Positions 7,333 through 16,419 of a stretch of DNA of 43,087 nucleotides are shown piece by piece. A program made the translations under genes and the position numbers. The first letter of the stretch is position 1. Each line of letters begins with the position of its first letter. This stretch comes from Treponema sp. (GTDB lineage Bacteria > Spirochaetota > Spirochaetia > Treponematales > Breznakiellaceae). Below the pieces are notes generated by a model, which was given only the letters and a program-made list of their open reading frames with translations, ran no database searches and had not been told where the DNA came from. Where the stretch lies: assembly GCA_031256035.1 (NCBI GenBank), contig JAIRRJ010000066.1, forward strand, positions 1 through 43,087, in the 5' to 3' direction.

Positions 7333-8535
7333 TCAGGGATAGGTCAATTTCTTTTCCAGTCTCTGCATTCTTTTTTCAAATTCAAGTTTTAATGAAATAT
7401 TTTCCGATAGCAATTTCAATCCGCGCTTTGTAAAATCCAGCGCCTCGGCAATGTCCCTCCTCTTTTCACTGTCAATCGCCAATGACCTAAGCGCCGCGGC
7501 TTTTATTGCGTCAGGAAAATCCGATTTTGAGATTGCAAGCAGCCTTTTGCGCCCTTCTTCGAAATTGCCGCATCGAAGTTGATCCAGCGCATACACGAAA
7601 GCAGCGCGTGGGCAATTTTCCGCCGCAAGGCGCAAAAGGCGTTCTCCCTTTTCTTTCAATTCATCAAACACAGGAGCGGGGAACACGTCTTTCTCCAGTA
7701 CTGAAAAATTGCGCCAGTACAGGGCAAGGCGTTCAGGATCATAACGGATTCCGGCGACAAAGGGATCGGCTGCAATGGAAATCATCGCCGCCAAAATAGA
7801 AGCAAGCCCGCTTATGTCCGCGCAGTTATGATCGCAAATTCCAATCAAACGTTCAGTCGCGCCGGTTCGTAAAAATTCAAACCATATCTCAGGCGCCAGT
7901 GCGCCGGGTGTGTCCCCGCTGCGATCAAGCCCAAGTATCCGCGTTTCAATTGATCCTTGAGAACAGTCGCCAACAACATTTTTCCAGAGCCGTCTTGCCG
8001 GATGGAGCAGGTCTGCGTGAAGATATTCCGGCGGCTGTACGCCGTTCATTAGGCATCGCGTTTTTAATATTTGAGAATCAAAACATTTGCCGTTGTAGGT
8101 AACAATAACCGATTCTTCATTTTTGAATTCTCCCAAAACAGCTTCGATAAAATCGCTCTCTCCCGGATAGTCCAAAAGCAGATACTGCGTTATAAGCAGC
8201 TTGCCCTTTACCGGCCGCCCGAATGCAGCAAGAAAAGCCACTGTCCCGGCACCGCCGGAAAGGCCGGTGGTCTCCAGATCGAAAAAAAGAAAATCCGAAG
8301 GTGCGGGAAGTTTACGGCAATCAGGAACAAGGATTGCCAGCGCAGGCGGCAGGCTGCTTTGAACATCAAACGGGAGGGCAACGCTTACTTCGCGTTTTGT
8401 AGTCAGATAGCCGCACGGATTCCAGCCATCCATTACGAGTATCTTGCGTTCTTCCCGAACGGATTCAGGGACAGAGTTTTCATTCTTTTTGTTTTCCTGT
8501 ATGCGCCTGAGCCTGTCGCGCAGATTTGCCGCCAT
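7333..8535 (-). CDS. YprB-like ribonuclease H-fold (DEDD) nuclease with TPR tail
   Basis: A 400-residue protein whose middle part is a DEDD-type exonuclease fold: FFDLETTGLSGG (first D and E, about residues 84-95), VTYNGKCFDSQIL (second D, about 145-157), and HNCADISGL (last acidic position, about 234-242). This matches the RNase_H_2/YprB family, predicted metal-dependent nucleases of unknown substrate. The C-terminal third is helical with TPR character (EALDFTKRGLKLL). The gene stands alone, convergent with the acyltransferase gene and divergent from the foldase gene. A nuclease function follows from the family; the biological substrate is unknown. Confidence 0.8.
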   Translation of the reverse strand: MAANLRDRLRRIQENKKNENSVPESVREERKILVMDGWNPCGYLTTKREVSVALPFDVQSSLPPALAILVPDCRKLPAPSDFLFFDLETTGLSGGAGTVAFLAAFGRPVKGKLLITQYLLLDYPGESDFIEAVLGEFKNEESVIVTYNGKCFDSQILKTRCLMNGVQPPEYLHADLLHPARRLWKNVVGDCSQGSIETRILGLDRSGDTPGALAPEIWFEFLRTGATERLIGICDHNCADISGLASILAAMISIAADPFVAGIRYDPERLALYWRNFSVLEKDVFPAPVFDELKEKGERLLRLAAENCPRAAFVYALDQLRCGNFEEGRKRLLAISKSDFPDAIKAAALRSLAIDSEKRRDIAEALDFTKRGLKLLSENISLKLEFEKRMQRLEKKLTYP

Positions 8536-8634
8536 TTTGTCATTATTGTAACATAAAAATCAGCCCTACACTCTGTAGACAACTCATCCCTAAAATGCTA
8601 CTCTGTCAAACAACACTCAAAAAAAGGTAATTTT

Positions 8635-10170
8635 ATGGCTAAAAAAGAGAAAAAAGCTCAGGCGCAAGACAGCGAATCCTCATCATCGGAGATGCTCCGC
8701 CGGTTCAAGGCAAACCCGGGAGTTTTTATTGGGACTTTTATTGTGCTTATTCTTGTTGTTATTTCGTTTGTACTGGTTCCGGCGCTTGTTCCTGAAAGCT
8801 CCAGGCGCGGCGGGGATCTGATCTTCGGATATTATGACAAGGCTCCCATTTCATGGGTACCGGGAAATTATTTTTCGCGGTATCAGGAGCAGCTTATCCG
8901 TTATTATCAGGGCTGGATAGAAATAAATGATTTTCAGTCCGCCAGGGATTTTATATGGAGGCCGGCATTTGAGGCGGCATTAGTACATACGGCGATTTTA
9001 CAGGAAGTAAAAAGGGCAAAGTACACTGTGCCTGCAAAGACTGTTGACCGGCAGGTAGCCCAACTGCCGCAGTTTCAGGAAAACGGACGGTTTTCTTCGG
9101 CACTGTACAAGCGTATGTCAGACACAAGCCGTCTTCAACTGTGGCGGCAGATACAGGATGAACTTGCCAAGGAACTGTATTATTCAAGCGTAATCAGCCT
9201 TATGCAGCCCTCTGCGGAAGCGGATTTTATCGCAAAGATGGCTTCGAATATGAGAAAATTTGAGATGGCGTCCTTTCAACTGGACGATTATCCGGCTTCC
9301 GAATACATGGCGTATGCGCAGGAAAATCCTGATCTTTTCAAATCCATTCACCTGTCAAGGATCAGCGTCAATTCCGGTGAAAGGGAAGCCAGGCAGATTC
9401 TCAATTCAATAAAAGACGGAACTACCACATTTGAAGATGCCGCGAGGTCTCAATCTCAGGATCCCTACAGCGAAAGGGGCGGAGACATGGGTATTCGTTA
9501 TCTCTATGAGCTTGAATGGGAAATTACCGAACCGGCGGCGCGGGAAAAGATCATCAGCTTTGGCAGGGGTGAAATGAGTGATGTCATGCAGATCGGCTCA
9601 ATGTGGGCTTTTTTCAGAGTCGAGGATGAACTAAAAGCCGCCAATTTAGAAGATGCGACTGTCATAGAAAGAATACGTTTTTATATGAAGAGTAACGTAA
9701 AGGGGCGCATGGAAGACTGGGCGATTGCGGCGGCAATGGATTTTATTGCCGATGTAAAATCATCAAATTTTGACGCCGCTCTTGATAAAATTAAAAAAAC
9801 CAAAAGCAGCTTCGGACCAATCCCGGTGAACTACGGTGATGTCGATCTTTTCAGCACTCTTGCTTCGTTTTCCATTCCTGAACTTGCAAATTCTTCAACT
9901 AACGATTATTTCTGGAAGATTGCTTTTTCAACACAGCTAAACACACCATCAGAACCTTTTGTTCAGGGGGATAATGTACTTGTATTCCTTCCTGTGGAAG
10001 TGACAGAAACCGAAGAAGTCGATATCGAAGGAATTGCGTCAGTGTACTCCTCTTATTGGGCGAACAGCATAGCGGAGCGATCCCTTCAAACATATTTTTT
10101 GGGCAGTGAAAAGACAGAAGATCGTTTTTACCAGACTTATGACCGTTACTTTAAACCTTCGAATTTTTAG
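8635..10170 (+). CDS. Membrane-anchored peptidyl-prolyl isomerase of SurA/PpiD type
   Basis: A 511-residue protein with a short lysine-rich cytoplasmic tail, one membrane segment at about residues 31-53 (IGTFIVLILVVISFVLVPAL) and a large periplasmic part. The region around 75-200 resembles the SurA N-terminal chaperone domain. A parvulin (PpiC) domain follows at about 235-335, with FKSIHLSRI, the SQDPYSERGGDMG core and FGRGEMSDVMQIGSMWAFFRV. The layout matches PpiD/PrsA-type foldases that help exported and outer-membrane proteins fold. AAAGGT precedes the ATG. The DUF115 gene follows 3 bases after the stop, so the two are in one transcription unit. Isomerase activity is inferred; several parvulin domains in such chaperones are inactive. 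Confidence 0.85.
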   Translation: MAKKEKKAQAQDSESSSSEMLRRFKANPGVFIGTFIVLILVVISFVLVPALVPESSRRGGDLIFGYYDKAPISWVPGNYFSRYQEQLIRYYQGWIEINDFQSARDFIWRPAFEAALVHTAILQEVKRAKYTVPAKTVDRQVAQLPQFQENGRFSSALYKRMSDTSRLQLWRQIQDELAKELYYSSVISLMQPSAEADFIAKMASNMRKFEMASFQLDDYPASEYMAYAQENPDLFKSIHLSRISVNSGEREARQILNSIKDGTTTFEDAARSQSQDPYSERGGDMGIRYLYELEWEITEPAAREKIISFGRGEMSDVMQIGSMWAFFRVEDELKAANLEDATVIERIRFYMKSNVKGRMEDWAIAAAMDFIADVKSSNFDAALDKIKKTKSSFGPIPVNYGDVDLFSTLASFSIPELANSSTNDYFWKIAFSTQLNTPSEPFVQGDNVLVFLPVEVTETEEVDIEGIASVYSSYWANSIAERSLQTYFLGSEKTEDRFYQTYDRYFKPSNF

Positions 10171-10173
10171 CAC

Positions 10174-11880
10174 ATGCAGGGTTTAGTCCGTAACGGAAAG
10201 ACCCTCCTTTCAGGGATTGACCCTGTCCGCCGCGCCGAACGCACGGCGGATGCCGTTTCTGTCAGGGACAGAACACTCTACCTCTGTCCTTCCCCGCTCT
10301 ATGGTTACGGGCTGGAAAGGCTGCTTGCGCGTCTTGTTACAGAATCGCCAAATTCGGCGATACTCTGCATTGAAGCCGATCCCGAACTGTATGAACTGAC
10401 TGAAAAAAGCATTAGCCAGTTTGCTTTGCAAGCGCCGCTCACCACAAGCCCAGGGTTGCGCATAACTAATATTTGTGAAAGCGTGGAATTGTGCGCCTTT
10501 GTCAGAAATGCCTGGGGGGAAAGAGCGTTCCGGCGGATAGAGACAATCAAGTTCACAGGCGGCTGGCAGTTATATCCCGAACTGTACGATTCCCTTTGCG
10601 AAGCGCTTCGCCGGGAAATTGCCGCAGGCTGGAGCAATGCCCTGACCCTTGCAAAACTTGGGCGGCTTTACATCCGCAACGCCCTGCGCAACCTCACCCT
10701 CATTTCCCGCTTCCCCTCAATCGCCGCTTTGTGTTTCGGCGAAGCGCCTGTCCTTGTTTTAGGCGCCGGCCCTTCACTGGACGAAACGCTTAATGCTCTG
10801 AACCGCCGTTTCAATGAATCATTTTGCCGCCCGGAAAATAGGCCGTTCAGAATAATCTGCGTGGATACCTGCCTGCCCGCGCTTAAGGACAGAAATATTG
10901 TCCCCGACCTTGCGGTGATTTTGGAAAGCCAGCACTGGAATTTGCGGGACTTTATCGGCTGCCGGGGCTGGAATGTTCCGGCTGCGATTGACTTTTCAGC
11001 GCTGCCCGCATCAGGGAAAATTCTTGCAGGAGACGGCTATCTTTTTATGACTCCTTGGACGCCTTTGCGCATTTTTGAAAGGTTAAAAGCTTATGATCTT
11101 CTTCCCGCGATCATTCCCCCGCTGGGTTCGGTGGGTTTGAGTACGGTAGAAATTGCCCGCCGCCTATCCCGCGGAAAGATCATTTGCGCCGGTCTTGATT
11201 TTTCTTTTACCGAAGACTTGTACCATGCGCGTTCCACACCCGGACACCGAAGCAGGCTGAACGCACAGTCCCGTTTCAACGGCCTTTTCAATGCCGCTGC
11301 ATACGATCCTGCCGCTTTTACCGCTCTTTCAAAATCCGGCGCCGCTGTCCACAGCAATCCGGGCATGCAAAATTACCGCGATCTATTTGAAAGAGAATTT
11401 GCCGCCGATCCCCGCTTGTATGACATAACGGGCAGCGGTCTTCCTCTGGGAATAAAAACCCTATCGCCGGAAGAAGCCTTTGCGATACTGACAGCAGATT
11501 CTGAACAAGAATATTTAACCACAAACCAACACGAACCAACACAAACAACGAAAGATTTCGGAGCAAAAGTTCGTGGTCGTACCATAGGTACGCTTAGTGT
11601 GGTTCGTGGTTCAATAAAAGATTCATCCCTTACAAAAAAGCTGTTATCTTTTTTCCATGATGAAGAAAGCCGCCTTGTTGACTTACGGGACATCCTGTCA
11701 GGTGAAAAGGCACAGGAGCGGCTTAGTACTCTCATTGACGAGTGTGATTACCTTTGGGCGCATTTTCCTGATTATTCAGGCTGCCGTCCCGGTTTGACAG
11801 ACATCTCATTCCTCAAACGCCTGCGCACGGAAATTGATCCTACACTTGCTTTGATAGAGCGGGTAGTAAAAGATATTTAA
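10174..11880 (+). CDS. DUF115 / MptE-like (Maf-type) protein, possible flagellin-glycosylation factor
   Basis: A 568-residue protein with the MptE-like (DUF115) Rossmann domain at about residues 185-360: APVLVLGAGPSLDETL, FRIICVDTCLPAL and PDLAVILESQHWN. In spirochaetes and epsilonproteobacteria, DUF115 proteins of this size are annotated as motility-associated Maf proteins that attach nonulosonic-acid sugars to flagellin; the NeuB-like gene at 24860 is compatible with this. At residues 449-479 the protein contains a stretch encoded by a dispersed palindromic repeat (11518-11610, 93 bases, in frame). The start has no visible Shine-Dalgarno sequence but follows the foldase gene by 3 bases. Its stop abuts the lepA stop on the opposite strand. 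The substrate is inferred from family and context only. Confidence 0.75.
   Translation: MQGLVRNGKTLLSGIDPVRRAERTADAVSVRDRTLYLCPSPLYGYGLERLLARLVTESPNSAILCIEADPELYELTEKSISQFALQAPLTTSPGLRITNICESVELCAFVRNAWGERAFRRIETIKFTGGWQLYPELYDSLCEALRREIAAGWSNALTLAKLGRLYIRNALRNLTLISRFPSIAALCFGEAPVLVLGAGPSLDETLNALNRRFNESFCRPENRPFRIICVDTCLPALKDRNIVPDLAVILESQHWNLRDFIGCRGWNVPAAIDFSALPASGKILAGDGYLFMTPWTPLRIFERLKAYDLLPAIIPPLGSVGLSTVEIARRLSRGKIICAGLDFSFTEDLYHARSTPGHRSRLNAQSRFNGLFNAAAYDPAAFTALSKSGAAVHSNPGMQNYRDLFEREFAADPRLYDITGSGLPLGIKTLSPEEAFAILTADSEQEYLTTNQHEPTQTTKDFGAKVRGRTIGTLSVVRGSIKDSSLTKKLLSFFHDEESRLVDLRDILSGEKAQERLSTLIDECDYLWAHFPDYSGCRPGLTDISFLKRLRTEIDPTLALIERVVKDI
11518..11610. repeat. Dispersed palindromic repeat inserted in frame in a coding gene (copy 2)
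   Basis: The left arm ACCACAAACCAACACGAAC starts at 11518 and the right arm GTGTGGTTCGTGGT ends at 11610, the same terminal words as at 7252-7310 and 14913-14982. The length is 93 bases, 31 codons, with no stop, so the host DUF115 protein gains a low-complexity stretch beginning TTNQHEPTQTTKD. Confidence 0.75.
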
Positions 11881-13686
11881 CTACTCGTCCTTGGCTTTCA
11901 ACACCGCCAAAAATGCATTCTGCGGAAGTTCCACATCGCCGACCATTTTCATCCGCTTCTTGCCTTCCTTCTGCTTTTCAAGGAGTTTACGTTTGCGGGT
12001 AATGTCCCCGCCGTAGCATTTGGCAAGCACGTCCTTGCGCAGGGCGTTTACCGTTTCGCGGGCAATGATCTGGCTGCCGATTGCGCCCTGAATGGGGATT
12101 TTGAACTGCTGCCGTGGGATTTCGTCCCGCAGCCGCTCGCAGACTTTTCTGGCACGGTCGTATGCGTTACCCTTAAACACAAGCTGAGAAAGGGCGTCAA
12201 CCGCCTTGCCGTTAAGAAGTATGTCCATCTTTACAAGTTCAGTCAGCTTGTAGCCGGAAACATCGTAATCAAATGACGCATAACCGCGGCTGGTGCTTTT
12301 CAGGCGGTCATAAAAATCGAATAACACTTCCGAAAGGGGCATCTCATAGACCATCTCCACCCGTTTTTCATCAAGGTAGGTCATATTTGTCTGCACTCCA
12401 CGCTTTTCAAGGCAGAGGGTCATAATGTTTCCCAAATAATCAGTGGGAGTGATTACGGAAGCGCGGATATACGGTTCTTCGGCGCTTTCTATCCTGCCTT
12501 CTTCCGGGTACTCCATGGGGTTATCAATCATGATTTCTTCGCCGCCGCGAAGTTTCACCTTGTACTTAACAGACGGGGCTGTAAAGATCACCGATTGATC
12601 AAACTCCCGCTCAAGCCGCTCCTGAATAACTTCAAGGTGCAAAAGGCCGAGAAAGCCGCAGCGGAAACCAAAACCAAGGGCAGCCGATGAATCTTTTTCA
12701 AAGATTAGGGAAGCGTCGTTAAGTTTGAGCTTATCCATGCTGGTGCGCAGCTCTTCATAATCATTTGAATCAACGGGGTAAATCGAAGAAAACACCACCG
12801 GTTTCACTTCGCGGAAACCCGGCAACGGCTGGGAGCAGGGATTATCCGCGCCCGTTACAGTGTCGCCGACACGCACATCGCTTACGGTTTTTATCCCGGC
12901 TATGATGTAGCCCACTTCTCCGGTGGACAGTTCTCCTGTTTCAACCAGCGCAAGTTTGAAAACCCCGGTGGTCTCGACTTCGTACACAGAACCGTTGGAC
13001 ATAAAGGAAATCTTCATCCCCTTTTTGATCTTTCCGTCAAAAAGCCGCAGATGCACCACTACCCCCCGGTAGGGATCATAGTGGCAGTCAAAAATAAGAG
13101 CGCGTAACGCGGAAGCCGGATCGCCTTTTGGCGGCGGAATACGCTCCACGATAGCTTCAAAAAGTTCATCAACTCCAGTCCCCTGCCGCGCGGAAACCAA
13201 AAGGGCTGTGCTTGAATCTAACCCCAAGTCCTTGTCGATCTGCTTTTTTGCGCTGTTCACATCCGCCGCCTGCATATCGATCTTGTTGATGACAGGCACA
13301 ATTTCAAGGTTGTGTTCAAGGGCAAGGTACATATTGGACAAGGTCTGCGCCTGCACTCCCTGAGTGGCGTCCACCAAAAGCAGCGCCCCTTCGCAGGAAT
13401 TAATTGCGCGGCTCACTTCGTAGCTGAAGTCAACGTGGCCGGGAGTATCGACCAAATTAAGCCGGTACTCAGTCCCGTCCGCTGCCGTATACGGAATGGT
13501 TACCGCCTGGCTCTTTATCGTGATGCCGCGCTCCCGTTCAATGTCCATGTTGTCCAGTATCTGATTTTGAAAGTTGCGATCATCAACAAGTTTCGCCTTT
13601 TGGATAAGCCTGTCCGCCAAAGTTGACTTGCCGTGATCGATGTGCGCGATAATGCAAAAATTACGGATGTGTTGTGTCTGTGCCAT
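11881..13686 (-). CDS. lepA: Elongation factor 4 (LepA), ribosome back-translocase GTPase
   Basis: A 601-residue translational GTPase. The G motifs are AHIDHGKST (P-loop, about residues 14-22), the switch II motif DTPGHVDF near 79, NKID near 133 and SAR near 163. Domain II, two alpha-beta domains (III and V) and the LepA-specific C-terminal domain ([19 protein letters not shown]) follow, matching the family length of about 600. It binds ribosomes and promotes back-translocation or assembly, especially under stress. It is monocistronic. A promoter candidate at 13694-13722 places the start of transcription at or next to the ATG, and there is no Shine-Dalgarno sequence, so the transcript may be leaderless. 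Confidence 0.97.
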   Translation of the reverse strand: MAQTQHIRNFCIIAHIDHGKSTLADRLIQKAKLVDDRNFQNQILDNMDIERERGITIKSQAVTIPYTAADGTEYRLNLVDTPGHVDFSYEVSRAINSCEGALLLVDATQGVQAQTLSNMYLALEHNLEIVPVINKIDMQAADVNSAKKQIDKDLGLDSSTALLVSARQGTGVDELFEAIVERIPPPKGDPASALRALIFDCHYDPYRGVVVHLRLFDGKIKKGMKISFMSNGSVYEVETTGVFKLALVETGELSTGEVGYIIAGIKTVSDVRVGDTVTGADNPCSQPLPGFREVKPVVFSSIYPVDSNDYEELRTSMDKLKLNDASLIFEKDSSAALGFGFRCGFLGLLHLEVIQERLEREFDQSVIFTAPSVKYKVKLRGGEEIMIDNPMEYPEEGRIESAEEPYIRASVITPTDYLGNIMTLCLEKRGVQTNMTYLDEKRVEMVYEMPLSEVLFDFYDRLKSTSRGYASFDYDVSGYKLTELVKMDILLNGKAVDALSQLVFKGNAYDRARKVCERLRDEIPRQQFKIPIQGAIGSQIIARETVNALRKDVLAKCYGGDITRKRKLLEKQKEGKKRMKMVGDVELPQNAFLAVLKAKDE

Positions 13687-13693
13687 TGTACAA

Positions 13694-13722
13694 ACTATAG
13701 CGGGATTTAGAGAAAATCACAA
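13694..13722 (-). promoter_or_regulatory. Candidate sigma-70 promoter of lepA, very close to the start codon
   Basis: On the minus strand TTGTGA (13722-13717), 17 bases, then TATAGT (13699-13694), which matches the -10 consensus in five of six positions. Only seven bases separate the -10 box from the lepA ATG, so the predicted transcription start is at the initiation codon. Confidence 0.55.
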
Positions 13723-13780
13723 TGCCACATCAACTGTCCCCCGGACTTACAACCAGTCAGAGATTTAAAGCACAATATTT

Positions 13781-13798
13781 TGCAGGTCAAGACCTGCA
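13781..13798. other. Near-perfect palindrome between lepA and hydE
   Basis: TGCAGGTC (13781-13788) is mirrored by GACCTGCA (13791-13798) around a two-base AA centre. It lies downstream of the hydE stop and upstream of the lepA promoter. It could be the stem of a terminator for the hyd operon, but there is no T-tract on that strand and the loop is too short for a good hairpin, so a protein-binding site is equally possible. Confidence 0.3.
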
Positions 13799-13858
13799 CC
13801 CGGCGACTGTATCGCCTTCCGCCACAAATGGCACTTATACTGAAAAGTCAGTCTAGTT

Positions 13859-14863
13859 TCACCGCTTGGCATCTCCCCTTCCCATATCCGGCTCTAGACC
13901 AGCGCTGCGTATCATTTCCACAAGGCGTAAATGATTTTCCACAGCGTCATCTTCATCAGTTAATTTGTGATCATAAATCTGATAGAGCTTTTTATTTGTC
14001 TGCGGCGTCAAGTTCGGCATGATCACATTTGCTCCGGCATTAAGGGCAAGTTCCCTGCCGTTGGATGCAATGGTTGATATGGCGGTAGTTGCGGGAATCA
14101 GCGCCTTTGGGAGTATTATGCGGACAAGAGCCAGCATTTTAAGACTGAGGCTGAGGTTCCCTGCGGGATGCGCGGCGAACGGGGTGTCCTTATGCGGGAT
14201 AAAGGGGCCGACGCCTGCCATCTCCGGCTGTAGCTCTTCAAGGTAACGAAGGTCTGCAAGCAGCAGCTCCAGCGTCTGATGAGGCGTTCCCACCATAAAA
14301 CCGGCTCCTGTCTGGTAGCCGGTTTCTTTTAAGTCCCGCAGACAGCGTTTCCGGTTTTCAAGAGTCATCGAAGGCGGGTGAAGTTTCGCATAATGATCAA
14401 CCGAAGAAGTTTCATGGCGCAAAAGGAAGCGGTTTGCCCCTTCGCGGAAGAAAAGTTCATAAGAACCGCGGCTGTGTTCTCCAATGGAAAGGGTAATTGC
14501 GTGTTCGGGAAATTCGCTCCGTATAGCTGAAATTATTTGCGCAAGACGCTCGTCCGAAAACCAGGGGTCTTCTCCTCCCTGTAAGACAAATGTTTTGTAA
14601 CCTAGTTTGTCTCCCCGGCGGCAGCAGTCAAGGATTTCATTCTGCGAAAGCCTATAACGTTCCAGTTTTGAATTTGAACAGCGTATGCCGCAGTAATAGC
14701 AGTCGTTTTTGCAGTAGTTGGTGAATTCAATCAAGCCCCTGAAATATATGCTTTTGCCGTAATAGTCCTCACGCGCCTTGCGTGCCTGCGCAAAGAGGGA
14801 TTCAATTTCGCTTTTGTCTTCGGTGGTAATGAGTCTAAGAAGTTCGTCATCATTTAATTGCAT
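13859..14863 (-). CDS. hydE: [FeFe]-hydrogenase H-cluster maturation radical SAM protein HydE
   Basis: A 334-residue radical SAM protein with the cluster motif CKNDCYYCGIRCSN (Cx3Cx2C, about residues 51-58) and the following biotin-synthase-like barrel, including the VLQGGEDPWF and RHETSSVDHYAKLHP motifs typical of HydE. HydE acts after HydG on the organometallic iron precursor during synthesis of the 2Fe subcluster bridging dithiolate. It is the last gene of a hydF-hydG-hydE unit on the minus strand; a 70-base palindromic repeat separates it from hydG. No hydrogenase structural gene lies in the window, so the client enzyme is encoded elsewhere. Confidence 0.94.
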   Translation of the reverse strand: MQLNDDELLRLITTEDKSEIESLFAQARKAREDYYGKSIYFRGLIEFTNYCKNDCYYCGIRCSNSKLERYRLSQNEILDCCRRGDKLGYKTFVLQGGEDPWFSDERLAQIISAIRSEFPEHAITLSIGEHSRGSYELFFREGANRFLLRHETSSVDHYAKLHPPSMTLENRKRCLRDLKETGYQTGAGFMVGTPHQTLELLLADLRYLEELQPEMAGVGPFIPHKDTPFAAHPAGNLSLSLKMLALVRIILPKALIPATTAISTIASNGRELALNAGANVIMPNLTPQTNKKLYQIYDHKLTDEDDAVENHLRLVEMIRSAGLEPDMGRGDAKR

Positions 14864-14912
14864 TGTACCCTCTTGAGACGAAATACCGTATGAAAAAATT
14901 TAAGAAAAATTA

Positions 14913-14982
14913 ACCACGAACCACTCGAACTTTTTCTACTAAATTTTCTTGTTGTTCGTGTTGGTTTGTGTTGGTTCGTGGT
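14913..14982. repeat. Dispersed palindromic repeat between hydG and hydE (copy 3)
   Basis: ACCACGAACCACTCGAAC (14913-14930) is mirrored by GTGTTGGTTCGTGGT ending at 14982, with a partial internal repetition of the GTGTTGGTT word. The element occupies about half of the 153-base hydG-hydE gap and would form a stem in the operon transcript, which could affect hydE level. Confidence 0.75.
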
Positions 14983-15016
14983 AAAAATATTAAGGAATAT
15001 AAAGCGCTTCATGTTG

Positions 15017-16408
15017 TTATACAAAAAAGTCTCTCTCATTACCGGTGCGTATCTTTTTGACATTCTCAATTGTCTTTTGGCGTACTGCCTCATTGGCGAT
15101 ATTCGGGATTTCCTTTTCGATGATAGCGGCGGTTTTTTCTCTGAAAGCGGCATCGCCGTAGTCCATGGAATATTCGCACAGGGTCATGAGGGCGTTGGGC
15201 AGACACACATTACCGATCTCGGCGGATTTTGCCAGTGACATAAAACGGTCGCCGGTTCTGCCGCCGCGGTAACAGGCAGTGCAAAAACTTGGAATATACC
15301 CGTCATCAATCAGCTCGGATATGATTGAAAGGGCGCTGCGGTCGTCGTTTACCATGAACTGCGGATTTGCTTTTTCGTTTCGTTCGCGTTTCGCGTAACC
15401 GCCGGTTTCGGTGCTGGAACCTGCGCTGATCTGCGATATTCCAAGCCGCAAAAGCTTCTTGCGCATTTCATGGTTTTCTCTTGTGGAGAGAATCATTCCC
15501 GTAAAGGGGACGGCGATGCGGATAATGGCGACTATCTTCGCGAATGTCGCGTCATCCACCGGATTGGGAAAATCATTGATGCTCATTCCCTCCGCCGGGC
15601 ATAGGCGGGGAACGGAAATAGTATGAAAGCCGGTCTTGTATTTTGCTTCAAGATGTTCGTTGTGGATTAACAGCCCCATGACTTCAAAATACGGATCGGC
15701 AAGACCGAAGAGAACACCGCCGCCTACATCGTCGATTCCCGCATCCTGTGCGCGGTCAAAAGCGTTAAGGTGCCATGCAAAATCTTTTTTCGGACCCGCA
15801 AGGTGAACGCGGCTGTAAGTCGGCTCGTGGTATGTTTCCTGAAAGAGAATATATGTGCCAATCCCCGCAGCTTTAAGTTTGCGGTAATTCTCAGTTGTGG
15901 TTGCCGCGATGTTTACATTAACGCGCCTGATTTCTCCGTTCTCGAATTTCATATCGTAAATGGTTTTAATACAGTCGAGAATATATTCAATGGGACATTC
16001 GGTTTCTGATTCTCCAGCTTCAAGGGCAAGGCGCTTATGCCCCATCTTCTCCAGAACCTTTACTTCTTCGCGCACTTCGTCCATTGTAAGTTTGCGCCTG
16101 TTAAAATCATGAGCGCGGTTAAAACTGCAATATGCGCAGCGGTTTACACAATGATCGCTGACGTATAACGGCGCAAACATCACAATGCGGCTGCCGTAGA
16201 TGCGCCGTTTTATTTTTCCGGCTATATCAAATATCCTGTTCAGGTGTCCGCCGTTTTCATTAACCAAAAGAGCCGCAATTTCATTGTGGTTAAGGCTTTC
16301 ACCGTTTTCCGCCTTGTCCAGTATACGGCTGACAGCCGCATCACCGGCGTTTTTTGCCTCGTGCAGAATGTCTTCAATGTATTTAAGATTGATGAAATTA
16401 TCGCTCAT
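15017..16408 (-). CDS. hydG: [FeFe]-hydrogenase maturation radical SAM tyrosine lyase HydG
   Basis: A 463-residue protein related to ThiH. The radical SAM motif is CVNRCAYCSF (Cx3Cx2C, about residues 87-94). The C-terminal domain has the HydG-specific auxiliary cluster motif CTACYRGGRTGDRF followed by a third cysteine in IGNVCLPN. HydG cleaves tyrosine to supply CO and cyanide on an iron-cysteine synthon for the H-cluster. Length and both cluster motifs match active members. The gene follows hydF by 11 bases on the same strand, so they are cotranscribed. Confidence 0.96.
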   Translation of the reverse strand: MSDNFINLKYIEDILHEAKNAGDAAVSRILDKAENGESLNHNEIAALLVNENGGHLNRIFDIAGKIKRRIYGSRIVMFAPLYVSDHCVNRCAYCSFNRAHDFNRRKLTMDEVREEVKVLEKMGHKRLALEAGESETECPIEYILDCIKTIYDMKFENGEIRRVNVNIAATTTENYRKLKAAGIGTYILFQETYHEPTYSRVHLAGPKKDFAWHLNAFDRAQDAGIDDVGGGVLFGLADPYFEVMGLLIHNEHLEAKYKTGFHTISVPRLCPAEGMSINDFPNPVDDATFAKIVAIIRIAVPFTGMILSTRENHEMRKKLLRLGISQISAGSSTETGGYAKRERNEKANPQFMVNDDRSALSIISELIDDGYIPSFCTACYRGGRTGDRFMSLAKSAEIGNVCLPNALMTLCEYSMDYGDAAFREKTAAIIEKEIPNIANEAVRQKTIENVKKIRTGNERDFFV

Positions 16409-16419
16409 ATCTGTCCATT

